Shown: positions 9,451 through 22,800 of the stretch, in pieces
Position numbering within the stretch: position 1 is the stretch's first letter
Layout: every line of letters starts with the position of its first letter
Position numbers and translations under genes: made by a program
Notes under the pieces: generated by a model
Databases searched by the model: none
What the model was told of the DNA's origin: nothing
What the model saw: the letters and a program-made list of their open reading frames with translations, nothing else
Origin: Bryoerythrophyllum caledonicum
Taxonomy: Eukaryota > Streptophyta > Bryopsida > Pottiales > Pottiaceae
NCBI GenBank assembly: GCA_963971425.1
Contig: OZ020524.1
Coordinates: 18,901,022 to 18,965,021, forward strand
Direction of reading: 5' to 3'
Length of the DNA: 64,000 nt

Positions 9451-11200
9451 TCATCGATTTTAAGGATTTATGCACCATAGAAGCAGCTCGTGGTTCAATT
9501 CTGCCTCTCGCAAGACTCTTGAAGCTCCCATGATTTCTGCCATGCGCCTGCGTAATTGCTCGTGAAGGAGTCTCGCAGAGCTCCGTCAGACATCACTCGT
9601 ACCTCAGAATCGAGACTGCGTTTGAATCAGGATCGAAGAGCGAAGTTGCTGGCCTCGGAAGCAATTTCGACGTACTCTTTCCAAATCATACCGACTTCAA
9701 TGACAGCTACTCCAGCTTCAGCTCCAACATGAGCGGAGGGCTGTGCTCACAAGAGGTATCTGCAACTGAGGACTTAGCGCACCCAGCTCCACACTAGTAC
9801 GACGCATTTCAATACTATGCTGGCTGCCATTTTGAGCACACTCTGGACACTTGCTTAACCCTGGTTTTTACTTTTCATATTCAATTTGTAGTCTAATTGA
9901 GTAGCTGTAAATACCTTCTCCTTCCGAGTTTCTTTTAAGGCTATTTCTATTGGTAGGAGTTGTTCAAATAGCTTGCTTCAGCTGGTGAGAAATGTTTTTG
10001 AGAAAGATCGGGGTTCATGTAAGACTGACTTCTGCATTGTAGCAGATTAGTGTACATAAAAGGTGATAAAATCTATTTGCGTATTCTGGTCGTCACTCCT
10101 TTATACAGTAACATGTGTTGGCAAGTTCTGGATGCCAAAAACAGTGTCAAACGATGTGGAGAGGCCTAAGTGAAAGAAGTGCCTGAGAAATAAATCCATC
10201 AAATTTCCGATTGTAGAAAAATTAATTGAAATGAAGTTTTGAAGTACAGAAATACCTAATCACACAATTTCAAGCGAGCACATGTCATGCGAGCACATGT
10301 CAGCGTCAGGCACATTTGAAGTCCAAAAATACCAAGACACCTTCCTACATGAGAATAGTAACATGTCTGAATAGTTTGTAACTGGTTTCGTGGGTAGCAA
10401 TTTCATTGCATGGTCCTACTGGAAGTGGAACAACCACGGTATCTTGTGAGCGATGAGCAATGTTTATTGAAAACAAGACAAAATAACAGTATTTTAAAAA
10501 TTGTTTTTGAAATTCCGGCACAACTATAGATTGTGGAGACGGTTTTGAAAAATGTATTGAATTAAGAAAGTACCCTGTAACCGTGGACACTTTTGTTTCC
10601 CGTTTTAAATTTTTTTGGCCTACCTCTCTTCTTCTGCTTGGGTTTTAACCATTTACTAGTTTATATTTTTTGAGTTATCTACATTTGTAAAGAGGCATAT
10701 TTGGGGTCTAAGAAGAATTTATGATTTGCAAATGAGTGTTGTGCTATTATATTGTACTATATTGGTTTAAGGTCAGCCGGATTATTTTTTTTGTGAATAT
10801 GGCAGTCATTTGGACACAATGGATATCAAAGGGTATGACAAAGGTATTATGAAGGTATTACAGAGGTATCAAACGGATATCACCATAGCATTACATGGGC
10901 ATCACATGGGCATCACCTAAGTAAATCCTTGGAAGTTTCTCAAAGAGATAGGCAATCTCTATTTCAAATTAATTCTGCAGGAGAGTGACCATTGGGTATG
11001 GTAGTGCATGTGGAGTATGAAAATTTGTTGCTTATAACAACATCAGTATATATATTATCAGAATTTGTGACTGTTAATCACAGTAATGAAATCCATTATT
11101 GAGTCATCATGTATTCTGCCACACTATCTTTGAGAAATCTAGATTCATTCATATTTTCAAAACCTGCAACTCCATCCCCTTTCTCATGCTTCGTTGAGGA
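9451..11200. other. MinE 3' flank, no gene recognised
   Basis: The first part is the MinE 3' UTR; an AATAAA motif lies at about 10189. A degenerate array of GGTAT/GGGCATCAC-type units occurs at about 10800-10920. It is similar in style to 42665-42775, and both are followed by related sequence (TTAATT..CAAATCTGACCA-like), so they are copies of one old repeat. No coding region is supported. Confidence 0.5.
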
Positions 11201-12030
11201 TGTTGGCAAGCTCTAGAATGCGCGTGACTTTGTTGAAGCTGTAGCTTGGAGCATGCATGAATAAGTCCTCCTAGAAGTCCAACTTACAAAGGTAATGTAA
11301 GATGCTTGCAATACATCCCTTTCCTCTTCTTCTCCAATGCCTCCAAAGGCATCTTTAAGAAATTTGGGCACAAACACCTTCAGAGGCGTGTGATTGTGAC
11401 GCAATAAGTCTGTCTTTCCCTGTGACAAGGGTGATAACGCATCTCCATGTTGGATACGGTGGGGTATCAAGTTTGAAGACGAAGCAGTTATTTATTAGAG
11501 CAGTGCTTGACCACTTATTACGTTGCTCAATCAAGGGAGGATCCATCGATCTCTGAATGGCATAGCCATGACGAAAGGTGTCGTAAGAAGTCGGATTTGG
11601 TGGAATGGGGAAGTGTGAACACGGAAGGGGCATGTCCATAGACATTTGAAACTTTCTTTGCCGTCAAAGAGCTCCACGCTCCTACAACTCGGAATCGGCT
11701 CCTTCTAACGCCAATACCTCTCTCACTATTAGATTTCTGCCACGCTTCACAGGCGATGCCATTAGAATTGCTCAATAATCCACCACAAATGGTTTCTTTG
11801 ACCCCTTCACACAACGGCCAATATTATTGGGAAAAACTAGAACTCAACAACAATATTCTGTGGCGACCTAAAATCCTTCTTTATAGCGGCATATATAGGG
11901 GCTGGAGTTCCATAACTTCCACGTTGTATTTTAGTATTGCACGGCTTACCACTGTGACATTGCATGCTTGACGTTTTCAAGCGGACTTCTTTGAGAGGCA
12001 AACAATGTGCCACTTGGATGGATCATAGTC

Positions 12031-12740
12031 TCATTCCAACACGGATGTTGTGTGCCGGACTTCACAGTCTTCTACGCCAAGGGCCTCCTCGATACGCGCC
12101 CGAGTCACCCTATTGCCATCATGTGGACGAGAGTAGTTCACCGCATTGGATTGACCCAAGTGGAAATTGTGGCTTGACCCAAGTGGCATGTCAAGCTTCC
12201 TCTTGGTGGAGCCAAAAATCTCTGCACCTTCTAGGCGGCATGTCCTCATTAGAAGATCCTCGGCTCCATGGAAGTTCAAAATAGCCTCAGCAATGAATTT
12301 AGGGTCACATGATCGTTGAGCAGATCGCAAGGAAAGTGTAACTTTTCTTGGACTGTTTCCAAACATGCCACCCTTCAACCATGCACGACAAGAAGTAATC
12401 TACATAAAAGCACGGATGACGTCCTCCACGGTTGCTACAAACAAACACATCATCGTATTTCCTATTTGTTGTAGCCAATGGTTGTGGACAATTTCTACAA
12501 GGTTGTACGACGGCATGTCAGCACTTTTGCGAAGCGTGAGATCCTAGTAAGATACGGCAAATGTCATCCAAATGACCAAATCCCTCCTTTATAGTGAACA
12601 ATGGAATTTTTAAATATGAAGATTTTGAAGAGTACTTACAAGCTGCATAGCATTGCCCCATTGTCGACAACAAAAGTGCCAGAACGCCATCAAATCCTGT
12701 AGAGCACGACGCCCGATTTTGACAAGTGGTCTCGGTTTAT
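12031..12740 (-). pseudogene. Decayed MULE transposase fragment, paralog of 19880-23223
   Basis: Minus-strand translation recovers pieces that align in order with the MULE transposase gene further right. WHFCCRQWGN (about 12670) matches AFWHFRYRQWGG. MPSYNLVEIVHNHWLQQ (about 12470-12520) matches MPSCNLAETVHNKWLQQ, and LFVATVEDVIRAF matches LYVATVDDYVQAF. RLEGAEIFGSTKRKLDMPLGS matches the HLEGEEVFFSVKQKADIPIGS part. Frames change repeatedly, so it is an old relic. Sequence to about 11200 may be its continuation but is not recognisable. Confidence 0.6.
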
Positions 12741-12759
12741 TCTTGTTGCCTTAGTGAGG

Positions 12760-13459
12760 CACATACTCTAGGCATAAATCTATTGGTTTAGAGTTTAGCT
12801 TCCTCAAGCAGTCACACAATCTTGCGTCCAAGTGCCCATGTGAGAGTGCGTCTATATATGAAGAACTTAAAGTGAGTGCTCGTGAGTTGTGGTCAGTGAG
12901 TGACTCTATGTACAAGAGGAACTCTATGTGAATGCTCATGAGTGAGTTCCCAGGAGAGCTTGAGTGCGTCACGGCGTCAATGCCACTCTGTTCATAAGGG
13001 CTTGTTAGAGTGTGGGTGCTTCAATTCGGATCTAAAGAGCTGAGTGGAGAGTTGTACCCTCCAATTCTTCAAGTCTGAGCTTACTACATCGAGCCATTTG
13101 GTTATTTAGTAGAGTGGTATACTGTAGATGGTCAATATTTGGTTGTATGTGATTCTAATTCCGAGTTAAAAATTTGGTTTTGAGAGCTAAATAAGTTGCG
13201 TTGAGATCCCATTGATAGGAGTTGTCTACTGAGCTGATAAACTACATATGGAGACTATTAAGTTGCGTTGATCATACGGGTCTTTAGCTTAGGTTTTAGG
13301 GTTCACTTCATTGGCTCGATTCTCATCGACCTCGGGCGGCTTTTGTAGATGGTAGTCACTCAAACTTATAGGGACGGCTCTGATAGTGAGATGGACATAA
13401 AAATAGGACGTATAGAGACTCCGAGCCTGGAGTAACCGCACGCCAATCTTGTAATAATC
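12760..13459. other. Non-coding left flank of the hAT element
   Basis: No gene is seen. It contains repeated GTGAGTG/AGTTGTGGTCAG phrases (about 12840-12960). It ends at the 8-bp TATCACGG duplicated by hAT insertion. Confidence 0.4.
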
Positions 13460-13545
13460 TATCACGGCAGGGTTGTCATAACGGACGGGTTGAGGTGATC
13501 GGACGGGACAACCGGACGGGCGGTCCGGACGGCACGGACGGATTG
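13460..13545 (+). repeat. hAT left end: TSD, TIR and GGACGGG subterminal repeats
   Basis: The target duplication TATCACGG is followed by the TIR CAGGGTTGTCATA at 13468. At least five GGACGG(G) units, mostly preceded by C, follow within 75 bp. Such subterminal arrays are the usual binding sites of hAT transposases. Confidence 0.85.
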
Positions 13546-13637
13546 CCCAAAGAGCGGCCAATAATTTTTTGCAAGTAAGAAATTTTTACTGTGATCGCCA
13601 CATCACATACGGACGTGTCACGCCACCGTCGCACTAG

Positions 13638-13678
13638 GGCGGGGACGTCACCATGAGGGGCAGAGACGTCTCCACCCC
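13638..13678. repeat. GACGTC palindromic module cluster 1 (near left hAT end)
   Basis: Two GC-rich units: GGGCGGGGACGTCACC and GGGCAGAGACGTCTCCACCC. They lie 170-210 bp inside the left end. The consensus GGCGGAGACGTCTCCGCC is self-complementary and recurs in four more clusters, all inside the hAT. Confidence 0.75.
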
Positions 13679-13916
13679 TCATGTAGGCGTCCACGCCCCT
13701 GCATCATTGAGCGGAGAGGCCTTAATGTCTGGAAGCAAAATATATTTATTACATTAAAAAGTTTCACGATAAAACAAGAATTTCCTAATCTCATACTTCC
13801 AAACGAAGTAATATCTTGTAGTTATCTAAGAAACCTTTTTCTCTCCTAGCTTCTTCTATGAATTATCACAACTCTCTTGATTTCGCATACATATATGTAG
13901 TTACTTTTCTTGTCCT

Positions 13917-16900
13917 TTAATTATTGAAACGGCCCGATTTGCGTACTCCTTCGGTGGAAGGGCCACCCATAACCGCATCTCGAAGGACGATATCATCATC
14001 ATCTGGTGCCTCATCGCAATCTGGACGGTTGTCATCATCAGCTCCTTCACCGTTCTCATCTGAGAATTCTCCATTGCTATCATCCGTAGTCCAAAAGCCC
14101 TCTATTTCAGAGTTGTCATTGCGAAGCTCTACGACTGTTTCACCATCGCAATGCGAGTGTGTGAATCTCTTTTGTCGATGTGCGTGAGGATCATTGCAGT
14201 CGGAATTTATGGTTGGGCCGCTGGTAGGACGAATTGCTTGATTCAGAACAACAAACGCCGGAGTTGTTGAAGAGCGTCCTCGAACATACGTATCCAAAAA
14301 CGGTTGTACAACCACGTTCGGATCTCGTGCCCCTATTCCAAGGAGGGGACGTCTACGATGCCTTGAGGAGGATGCTTCGCCGTTGTTTCTTCCTACAAGG
14401 CCTCTAGCCGCTCCACGGCCTCTAGACCCTCTACGAGCATTAGTCCTTGCACTCGGTTGTATATATTGACCCATTGGATGAAGAGGCATCCTTGTAGCGG
14501 CCAAAGGGGGTTTGCCGTTTCTAGTAGTAGTAGCGGAAGTGTTTAGATCCATCCCCTCAACGCCTACACTTCGTTGAAAAGGTCCATACATGGCATTCGC
14601 CGTTCTAGGAGAAGAGGAATTCCGGGAAGGCGGCGTTGGTACATTCTGGTCATTGATAACCGTAGGCAACACCACAACCGGAGATGGTTGTGGCTCAAGG
14701 TCCTCTGTGAATGCAAAAGCATCATCGGGGTCTACATATTCCAGGTCAAAACACTTTCGCTGATTAACAACCCTTTCATTTCTTCGAGTCGTCCCTACAA
14801 TTGTTGTGTTTACAACATTTGCGTTAGAGTCTCCTTGAACGACTCCAATGCTATGAAATGATGCACCCATTCCAATAGGGCTCTCTTGGCCATACCGGTT
14901 TTCAACCGATGCTTGGTTGTTTCGAGTCGCAGTATTTACTGCGTTCTCTCCCGCTCCGTTGTTGTCCCCATCTCCATTTCCACCACCATAATCTGATGGG
15001 GAATTGTCCTCGTCCCAAACATTCCCGACATTGCCCCCCCTATTTCAGGCTCTTCAACGTTAGTCACATTTGGGATGTCGCTCTCTGAGGAAGTAGACAA
15101 AGGTTGCACTTCATGAATGCCCTCATTTTGAGGAAGATGAGGCGAAGGACTGCGACGAGGACTTTGATTCCAAGGTCCCCAACAACCTTGAGCCAATTCT
15201 TCTTCCACATCGTCATCATCTCCGTAATAGTTTCTTGTTTCCTCAAGATGATCAGCGCCTTCTGCCCAAAGATTAGGGTGTCCACGGTACTCCAACGGAG
15301 TGTGGGGAGCTGCCATCTTGTGCCCTTCCTCTTCCTCGGCTATCAATACATCAAATTCACGATTAGGTTCACCCACCGGGACTAGCCCCAGGGCATCTGG
15401 GTCGGAATCCTCCGAGTGAATATTCGCATCGTACCATCAAACGGGATCGGCCCCTGGTCTTTGTTGAAGGCATCGGCTATTGGTATAAATATACACCAAT
15501 GATGCAGCCTTTTCTGCCGCTAATCGATTTCGGCTCTTGTTGTGGACAAACGAGTACATACTCCAATTTCGTTCGCAAGAGCTAGCTGAACACGTAAAGG
15601 CTAGAATACGAACAACTATTTTAGACAATGCCTTGTCTGCGATCCTGGCCCACCATTGGTGGAGTTGAAGCTTTGTCTGGTGGATGTCAGATGCCTCGGT
15701 AGGGCCATATGGTCCTGTGCCCTCCTCGTACTGCGTTAACTCATATTGGACGTCCTCATATGAGACTTCCAATACCTCCATCATTTTGCGAACAACTCGA
15801 TTCAATGCTCTTTGTGAGATTCCGTCAGTCCTAAGCGCCACATTATCCTTGAGGTACGGATTCAAAAGAGCCCCGGCGTAGTGAACATCGGTAAAAACCA
15901 TTTGCCACCGGGCATCAAAAGATTGCTCAAGAGTGGATGTTATGTCAGCTCGTAGAGTAAAGGGTGACTCTCTCAAAGAGTACACGTGTTCTCGCAAATT
16001 ATGCATCACGAGCCACGCACGATCCATGGCTGGTTTGCGGCCATCAAACACACGCAATGCCTTCAAAACATCCCCAGTCATGTGCACGTAATTCTGACAT
16101 CGTTGCCAAAAGGCCACATCTTCGATGGTGAGCACCACATTACACGCTGCGGTTGCTGCTTGCTCTCCATTTTGTTTGTTCCGTAGGGTTGCAAAGTAGT
16201 TTACAACACGGGGGTGGTCTTTCAACTGCTCCAACACTCCTTTGAGTCTCACCAATCGATCCAACATAAGGAAATTACAAGCAAAGCGGGTTTCATTGGG
16301 CACTACAATATGCAGGTTTGGACTCAACTCACGAAGTGTCCCCATTGTCGAATGATGGTTTCTAATATATTTGCACAATTTCTTTGCCCTCTCTATTAAA
16401 TCTTTAAATTCTTGGACCTTCGCCCAATCTTCCAACATGAGATCCAATGCATGTGCCATGCACCCCTGCTTGTGAATGTGCGGGTATGTGAGAATAATAT
16501 CATCCATCGCTCCAAGCATGTTGGCAGCATTGTCTGTACAAATCTGTGTCACATTCTTGGAACCCACCTTCTCAATGTAAACTTTCACTTGGTCCGCTAT
16601 GTACCGCATGGACTTCTTCTCACCACTGGTGTCTATGCTCCCCAAGAATACGTCACCAGTGGGGCACGACATCATTAAATTCATGAGGGGCCTCCGATGG
16701 ACATCATCCCAACCATCCGTGCATATCGACACCCCATAATTTTTGATTGCAAAACCAAATTTGGCTTCAATCTCTTTCTCAATTTGTAACCTCTTAGGTT
16801 CAATCAATCTAGTCCTCAACTGGTGATATGTAGGAGGAGTGTACTCAAACTTTGCCATAGATGTCGCCCTCACTGCATCGATGAACGCTTGATTTCGCGC

Positions 16901-17458
16901 CACATTAAAAGGCACATTCGCTTGATAGAAACAAGTCGCCCACTTCTCATCAAGTTCCTTCCTCTTTGTAATGTTAAAAACATCAAGCATCCGTTGTTGA
17001 TGTAGTTGCCCAGATCTAGTGGAATTCGAGGCGGTAAGACCACCCGACACATGTTCGCGGTCGTTTCCTTCAGAGAGATTAGGCACTCCTTCATGAGGCC
17101 CACTTGTTATCCCACCCGCCACATTATTTTGAGCGTCGAATTGGCTTGAAGTGTCAATAGTTGGTGCCCTCGATGGACCACTCGGGCCTGAATTTCCGCC
17201 ATACATGTCCCCGCCCGTCATTCGTTGCGGAACAATGTTTCCACAATTGGCAAATCGACTTCGCACATAGGGAGGTAGGCTACGACAAATCGACCTCTCT
17301 GACTTGGCGCCGTATCCAAAGTGAGTGAACGCACGCTTACGTTTGTAGCTAAAAATATAGTTACAGAAAACACAACTCACTTTGCCCCCGTTGTCACCAA
17401 AATTGTACCAAGGTTCCCATTCTTTTGTTTGCTTCCTTTGACTTCCCATTGCATTCAC
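13917..17458 (-). pseudogene. hAT transposase with long acidic/low-complexity C-terminus
   Basis: The first 673 codons (17458-15437) show a BED-like zinc finger (C29, C32, H46) and a DUF659/hAT core. CTDGWDDVHRRPLMNLM and CTDNAANM give two of the catalytic aspartates. The C-terminus has the hAT dimerisation region with SSCERNWSMYS and LVYIYTNSR. A TGA at 15437-15439 interrupts the frame, which continues in phase as WYDANIHSEDSD into an acidic, proline-rich tail. A frame change then occurs near the C7 run at 15034-15040. The other frame continues to 13917 as a low-complexity tail with an RGRGAARG patch and a D/E-rich end. The intact protein would be over 1,150 aa, unusually long for hAT. The TATA-like site at 17512-17521 and palindromic cluster 2 lie upstream. 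Confidence 0.85.
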
Positions 17459-17744
17459 GGCTTATGCCAAATAATGTGCAAGTCCCATCTAAGCCAAAAT
17501 CCGGGGCTAGTTATAGTATAGAATCAGGTGAAAATGTGAGGTCTGATAGCGCTGGTGCACTGCTAGAATCAATTTTTACATCACCTCAGCCGCACACCAG
17601 TGCCGCCTGCCACCCAAGTAGACTCGCAAGGAGCTCAAACAAAATTGAGGTCCAAGGGATAGAGGCCAAGGTGACAAGCGTGAGGACAATCGGCCCTCCC
17701 CGAACCTTTTACACACGAGCCAAGAACGGGTGGGACCTGACGTG

Positions 17745-18060
17745 CCAAGGGCGGGGACGTCTCCGTCCCACCAGGGTAGGGCGGAGACGTCCCCGCCCTT
17801 ACTTGAGCAGGGGCTGGGACGTCTCTCCAACCTAGGAGAAGGAGGCCTTTGGGGCATTTTGGGTGCTTAGGCACTCCTCCTCTCCATGAGGAGGGTGGAG
17901 GTTTTAATATAGGGTACCTTATTTTTGGTTCCAACAAGATTGCGACGCACTTAAAATAAGAAGCAAGTTATGTCTACGAAGGAAGGCTTTCGGGAAAGTA
18001 CTACTTTTGTCCTTTGACCGCATGCTCTCCAATAATGAACACCTTTATTAGCTCCCTTTT
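17745..18060 (+). repeat. Duplicated block, paired with 33256-33625
   Basis: The same order of modules appears in both blocks in the same orientation: GACGTC palindromes, CTCCATGAGG.GGGTG, TTATTTTTGGTTCC.ACAAGAT, and GGAAAGTAC.ACTTTTGT. CATGCTCTC.AATAA and ACACCTTTATTAGCTCCC follow. They flank the split gene and its MULE. This is probably an internal segmental duplication of the hAT cargo. Confidence 0.7.
17748..17823. repeat. GACGTC palindromic module cluster 2 (upstream of hAT transposase)
   Basis: Three units (GGGCGGGGACGTCTCCGTCC, GGCGGAGACGTCCCCGCCC, GGGGCTGGGACGTCTCTCC) sit about 300 bp upstream of the transposase start at 17458 (minus strand). A TATA-like TATACTATAA on the minus strand lies at about 17512-17521, between them and the start codon. 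Confidence 0.75.
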
Positions 18061-18064
18061 AGAT

Positions 18065-18324
18065 CAAGTAGTGAATAGCATGGGAGCTATGCAAGTCCCC
18101 ATCCATAACGGGTAGTATAAGCCTCTAGTAGAATGTAATGTGCAAGTTCTCTAAATAAATAATTTAAACACAATTTCCCCACAAAAGATTAGGAATGTAC
18201 CACATACCATTAAAGCAAAAAAATAAACCAAGTAGTGAATAGCATGGGAGCTATGCAAGTCCCCATCCATAACGGGTAGTATAAGCCTCTAGTAGAATGT
18301 AATGTGCAAGTTCTCTAAATAAAT
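18065..18324 (+). repeat. Two identical 96-bp direct repeats
   Basis: Copies at 18065-18160 and 18229-18324 are identical over 96 bp, beginning CAAGTAGTGAATAGCATGGG and separated by 68 bp. The first 31 bp also occur at 34069-34099 inside a MITE. Identity implies a recent local duplication. Confidence 0.85.
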
Positions 18325-18430
18325 TGTACCATTACAAACAAAAAGGATATTTAAAACCATGTAATGTTTAGAGCAAAAGTATTGTTCACAAAATTGATTT
18401 GCTACGTCCTAAACCTTTAAATACTCCTAG

Positions 18431-18734
18431 TCAATAGTAACGTTGGTGAAGGGCTCGTTCGGTCCTCCTCAGCCTACCACGTGCTTGTGTCTTTTCGCTC
18501 GCGACTTGGACGTGGGTTCCGTCGGAGTCATCATCTGAACTTGACGTGTCAGTATCATAGCTAGGTGTGTCGTCCATCACAGTCATGAACTTGCCCAATC
18601 CACCTTCCGGATACTTGCGCCATCCCATTGGAATTATTCCATTTTCAGGGCAAGGAATTTTTACCTTCCCCGGCATCGACTTCAAAGTGGACCAATCCAC
18701 TATTTTGCCCAACTTCACCTCCGCATGAACACCC
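18431..18734 (-). pseudogene. C-terminal half of MULE-split cargo gene
   Basis: The half encodes VHAEVKLGKIVDWSTLKSM, a KYPEGGLGKFM motif and an acidic Asp/Ser stretch, ending at 18431. It is paralogous to 36110-36450 in the RING gene (VHAKVKLGKRVDWSTLKAM, YPEGGLGKLM). Its N-terminal half lies at 32778-33132 on the far side of the MULE. The function of this module is unknown. No RING domain follows, so this copy was shorter than its paralog even before insertion. Confidence 0.75.
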
Positions 18735-18793
18735 GAGCGAAGCTATTTTGTGAGCAGAAAGCGGTGAGCGGTGAGCGGTGAACAGAAAAATTA
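18735..18793 (+). repeat. MULE left terminal inverted repeat
   Basis: Begins GAGCGAAGCTATTTTGTGAG and continues with AGCGGTGAGCGGTGAGCGGT. Three direct GCGGTGA units within it resemble transposase-binding iterons. Confidence 0.8.
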
Positions 18794-19879
18794 GGGTTTT
18801 TGGCAGCATTTTTCTTAAAATACATGGATATTTGTTTCAAGAATTTGCTGATGTACATTTAAATAAGAAGTTTGGCTTTTTTGGGTTCATAATTTGGTCA
18901 ATATTTTGGAAAATGAATGAACCTATAACCGTGAAAAAAGAGATTGGTTAAAACTTTGGCCTCATGTTGTGGAAGAATATATGAGCCTATAACCGTGAAA
19001 ATGAATATATTTGTAATGAGTTACGCACATAAGGAATGAAAGAAATTTTATATGCCGCCCGAATGTACTTAAAATCATGCATGTTTTAAAGACTATCTTT
19101 TTTAACATCGTACCATCAAAAAAATAATTGTTCCAATATAAAGTGTAAGTTTGGCCATGTTGTTCCATCTCACAAGGTAGAAATATGCACTACGGGGAAG
19201 ATTGCATATATGATGAACTTAACTTTTTGTTTACAATCTAATTCTCCCTTACCTCGACAGTATTAGAAGTGCAGACTAGAATTTGGGAACATATAGAATG
19301 AAATCAATGGTAGACACAGAAGAACTTTTTATCTAATTAGGTTTGAAATTAATTCATACATCATTTTTGGTTTTTTTTTATAAGAAGGATGATACTTTGT
19401 AAGAGAATATCGGTGATAATAATAATACAGTAGGGGAGACGCATGTACGACAATATTACACGGTGGCCCTTTTAGTCTCACCGCCATTTCTGTTATAAAA
19501 GGAATAAGAAGTACAGTAGAACTATTTGTCACACAGTTCTTACAGTGTGACAGTGTGGTAGCAGGTTTTCTAACACGCGTTTGATCTCGTTGTAGCTGAA
19601 ACTAGGTGCGTGGATAAACTGATCTACTTCAGGAAGCAGATTACAAAGCCGGGTAAAAACATAATACATATGTTTGCAATTTACCCATTGACCACGCTTA
19701 CCTAATGACTTTGCTGCCATATCCTTAAAGAAAGGACAATCACAACTTGGAAATTGACTGACAGTGATGAGATACTGGGATGATTTGGATCCTTGACGAG
19801 ACTCAAATGATACAATTGAACCTAGTGCTGGAGAAGGAAGCAGAGTGGCTTTGAGAATTTTACCATTAATTGAAAGCGC

Positions 19880-22800
19880 TCATGCGTAGCTGTTGGAATG
19901 CTTTGTTGTTGGTGCCTTGGAGTTGCGTCGAATGTTCTTCCCAAATCTGCGCTTTGGATACTCGTCCGGGGAAATTGGTGCCGGGAAGTCATCAAAATTG
20001 ATGAGACCATTGAAATCACTGAACAACTGGTGCGGTGCAAAGGCCGGTCGTTCAGCCAAGCAAAATCCAGCATGTTCGAGAGCAAACACTTCTTCTTGTG
20101 TAAGATTAGTACCAAGCTTTACGGGCCAAATCTCTGGCACATGCGGTTTAGCAACAACCCACTTGCGCCTAGTGCCCTTCACACAACGCTCAATATCATC
20201 ATTGCAAAAGAAAAACTGCATTTATTCTACCTTGTTTTTCTTGTATGACGTCATCATGCCTGTGTAAGTAGGAGCAGCAGTAGCTTTGTTGTACTGAACT
20301 ATTTTTGCCACGCATTTTCTTTTTGTGATAGCATATTGTGCAAAACATGCTTTCGCTGAGGTCTTCGAAAGCCGCGCTATATGCCATTCCTTCTCATTAC
20401 AAGATGTCTCAAGGATTGCCTTCGTATGATATGGAATTGGGACGGTTGTTGTTGCCTCTTCATGTGGACTACTCTGCACTTCAGGTGGATTAAGTTGTAC
20501 GATAGGGGCAAACACCTCTTCTGCAGTAAGATCGACAATCGTGGTGTGGCCACCGTAGCGTGTTCTCTTCATGGGTCGAGAGACGCTAATTTTGTCAGGG
20601 CAATGTGAATCAAACTCTGATCCTATGGGAATATCTGCCTTCTGCTTTACAGAGAAGAAAACCTCTTCACCTTCCAAGTGTGGCTCTCTTGTGCAAAATT
20701 CCGAAGCGCCTCTCATCTCTTCTAACGCCGCATGCAACTTCTTCGGATCGCCGGAGCTTTTCGCATTACGTTGGGCAAGTCGAAGACGAAGATCTTCCTT
20801 AGAAGGTCCCGTGCCTGCACGCTCGCCTTTGGAGAACTGGTAGTATGCTAGAACTTGCGTAAATGCTTGGACATAATCATCCACCGTTGCTACGTAGAGA
20901 TCTTTTCCTCGTTTTCCGGATTGTTGAAGCCACTTGTTGTGCACCGTTTCAGCCAGATTGCAGGAAGGCATTTCCACAAGTTCCTCCTCCGTTAGATCCT
21001 GACTCACAGACTAAAACGTTAGCAAGAAAACCACCGTAGCGATACCAATTGTCATTTAAAAAAAAACAAACGTGAAAAGAAGACATCACTTACAAGCTCA
21101 AGAAAACCACCCCATTGGCGGTAACGAAAGTGCCAAAACGCTAGCCAAAGGTCGAGGCGAAGAACACCTTCTTCGGTTGTAGCGCCTGATGACAACCACC
21201 ATGACCGGATGGTAAGGTACTTCCTCTCTGCATCTTCCAGTGAAGCAGCATTCTTGTACTGTTTACATAGAGAGCGGTGTTGCTCTTGTAGGTCGGGTCG
21301 AATGTCAGCTTTTATATGCTTCTCCAGAGATTGCGTCCAGTGAAATAGGCACGTGCGTTCACGATTTTCCATTGGGGTCTTTGCATCACCGGAGCCGTAG
21401 ATGATCCTCACTACATTCCAATTAGCTTGGGCAGTGTCCGCCATAAATCCTTTAAACTGAGGTTTCAAAATGCCATGTCATTCTGCAATGACATTCAAGT
21501 TCTTCCAAAATAAAAGCTGGGCCTCAACATCCTCAGATTGCATGTCACAAACAGCTATGGTCATGACACGACAATATGATGAGTCGTACACATGACAAGC
21601 CATCGTGGTCCAACCCTTCACACGCTTGACATGATCAAACATCATCCATGATTTGCACAAATCTCCATCAAATTGCATTCGTCTAACAATGTCAACACCA
21701 CTACCTGGGCCAACTTCAGACATCTTGAAAACAAATACCTTATCTGATTCAGAACCTTGTCCAGGGAACATGTTATTTTGCAGGTACGCCCATTTGCTGG
21801 ATCCTCTGAGCTTCGTAATACTGTCCATGACTCCATAACGCCGGAGGTACCGAAAAGATGTGACCTGGTTGCGCAGATTTGGAGATGTCAAGATCTTGCA
21901 AGTCTCAAGGATGGGCAAGAACTCCTCAGATGATAGACTTTTCTCAAGCGCACCTTCAGGATTAAGTAGAATAGACGCTAGAAAGTCCTTGCCGGCCTCT
22001 AAAATTATAGGTGAATTCGTGGCAGTGGGTGTTCTTTCTACCTGGTCACTCAGTAGGGTCGTAAGACGCTCCGCAGACTCCCTGTCTACACCCTTCTTGA
22101 CTGGATGCTTGTGACAACCAATATGGACACATGCACGAGACATCGGAGGGGGACTTAAAATATAGTATATCTTGGCTGAACAAACGTTCAAACATGTAGG
22201 AGGAGTCTGACATATTTTGTAGACGACTGTAGAATTCTTGGGAGGATTTGAGTCAATTCCAAATCGTAAATACGATGACCCATCCCACTCGGTCTCATTC
22301 GCGGGAGTTGGCCTATGAATTCTATCAAGGTACGCGCACTGGTTATTGACACACTGCAAGTGCCCAAGACAAGATGACATTCTAAATGACAGACCCATGT
22401 CGTTCTGAATGTGGGTTGTGACAGTACGAGTCCATACATGACCATCATGACGTTTGTCCATGCCTTGTAATAGCTTGGCTTGTGACTGCGAAGACAACAT
22501 TGAAGCTGGAGGTAAAACAAAAATGAGATCCCCATCAAAGCTTGGAGGCAAGCAATCCACGGTAGATATCGGGACCTTTGAAAAATCAACCCTCGACAAT
22601 ATGGATTTTGACCCCTTTCTGGCACCTAAGTTCCTTATACAATCTACTATGGACGTTGGAGGGGATCTAGATGGTAGATGTGGAGGTTTCACATGAAGAG
22701 GTCGATTGTCAAGAGAGGTATCACGTACTGGAGAATCTACATTGACAAGAGATGGAGTAGAATCTGGTTTCTCTAGATGAACAAGAACAGGGGTGTCTGT

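Noticed and set aside
10400-10450. P-loop-like GPTGSGTTT on the plus strand, suggesting an ATPase exon
   Set aside because: The Lys of the Walker A motif is absent, stops lie on both sides within a few codons, and no flanking domain sequence is recognisable.
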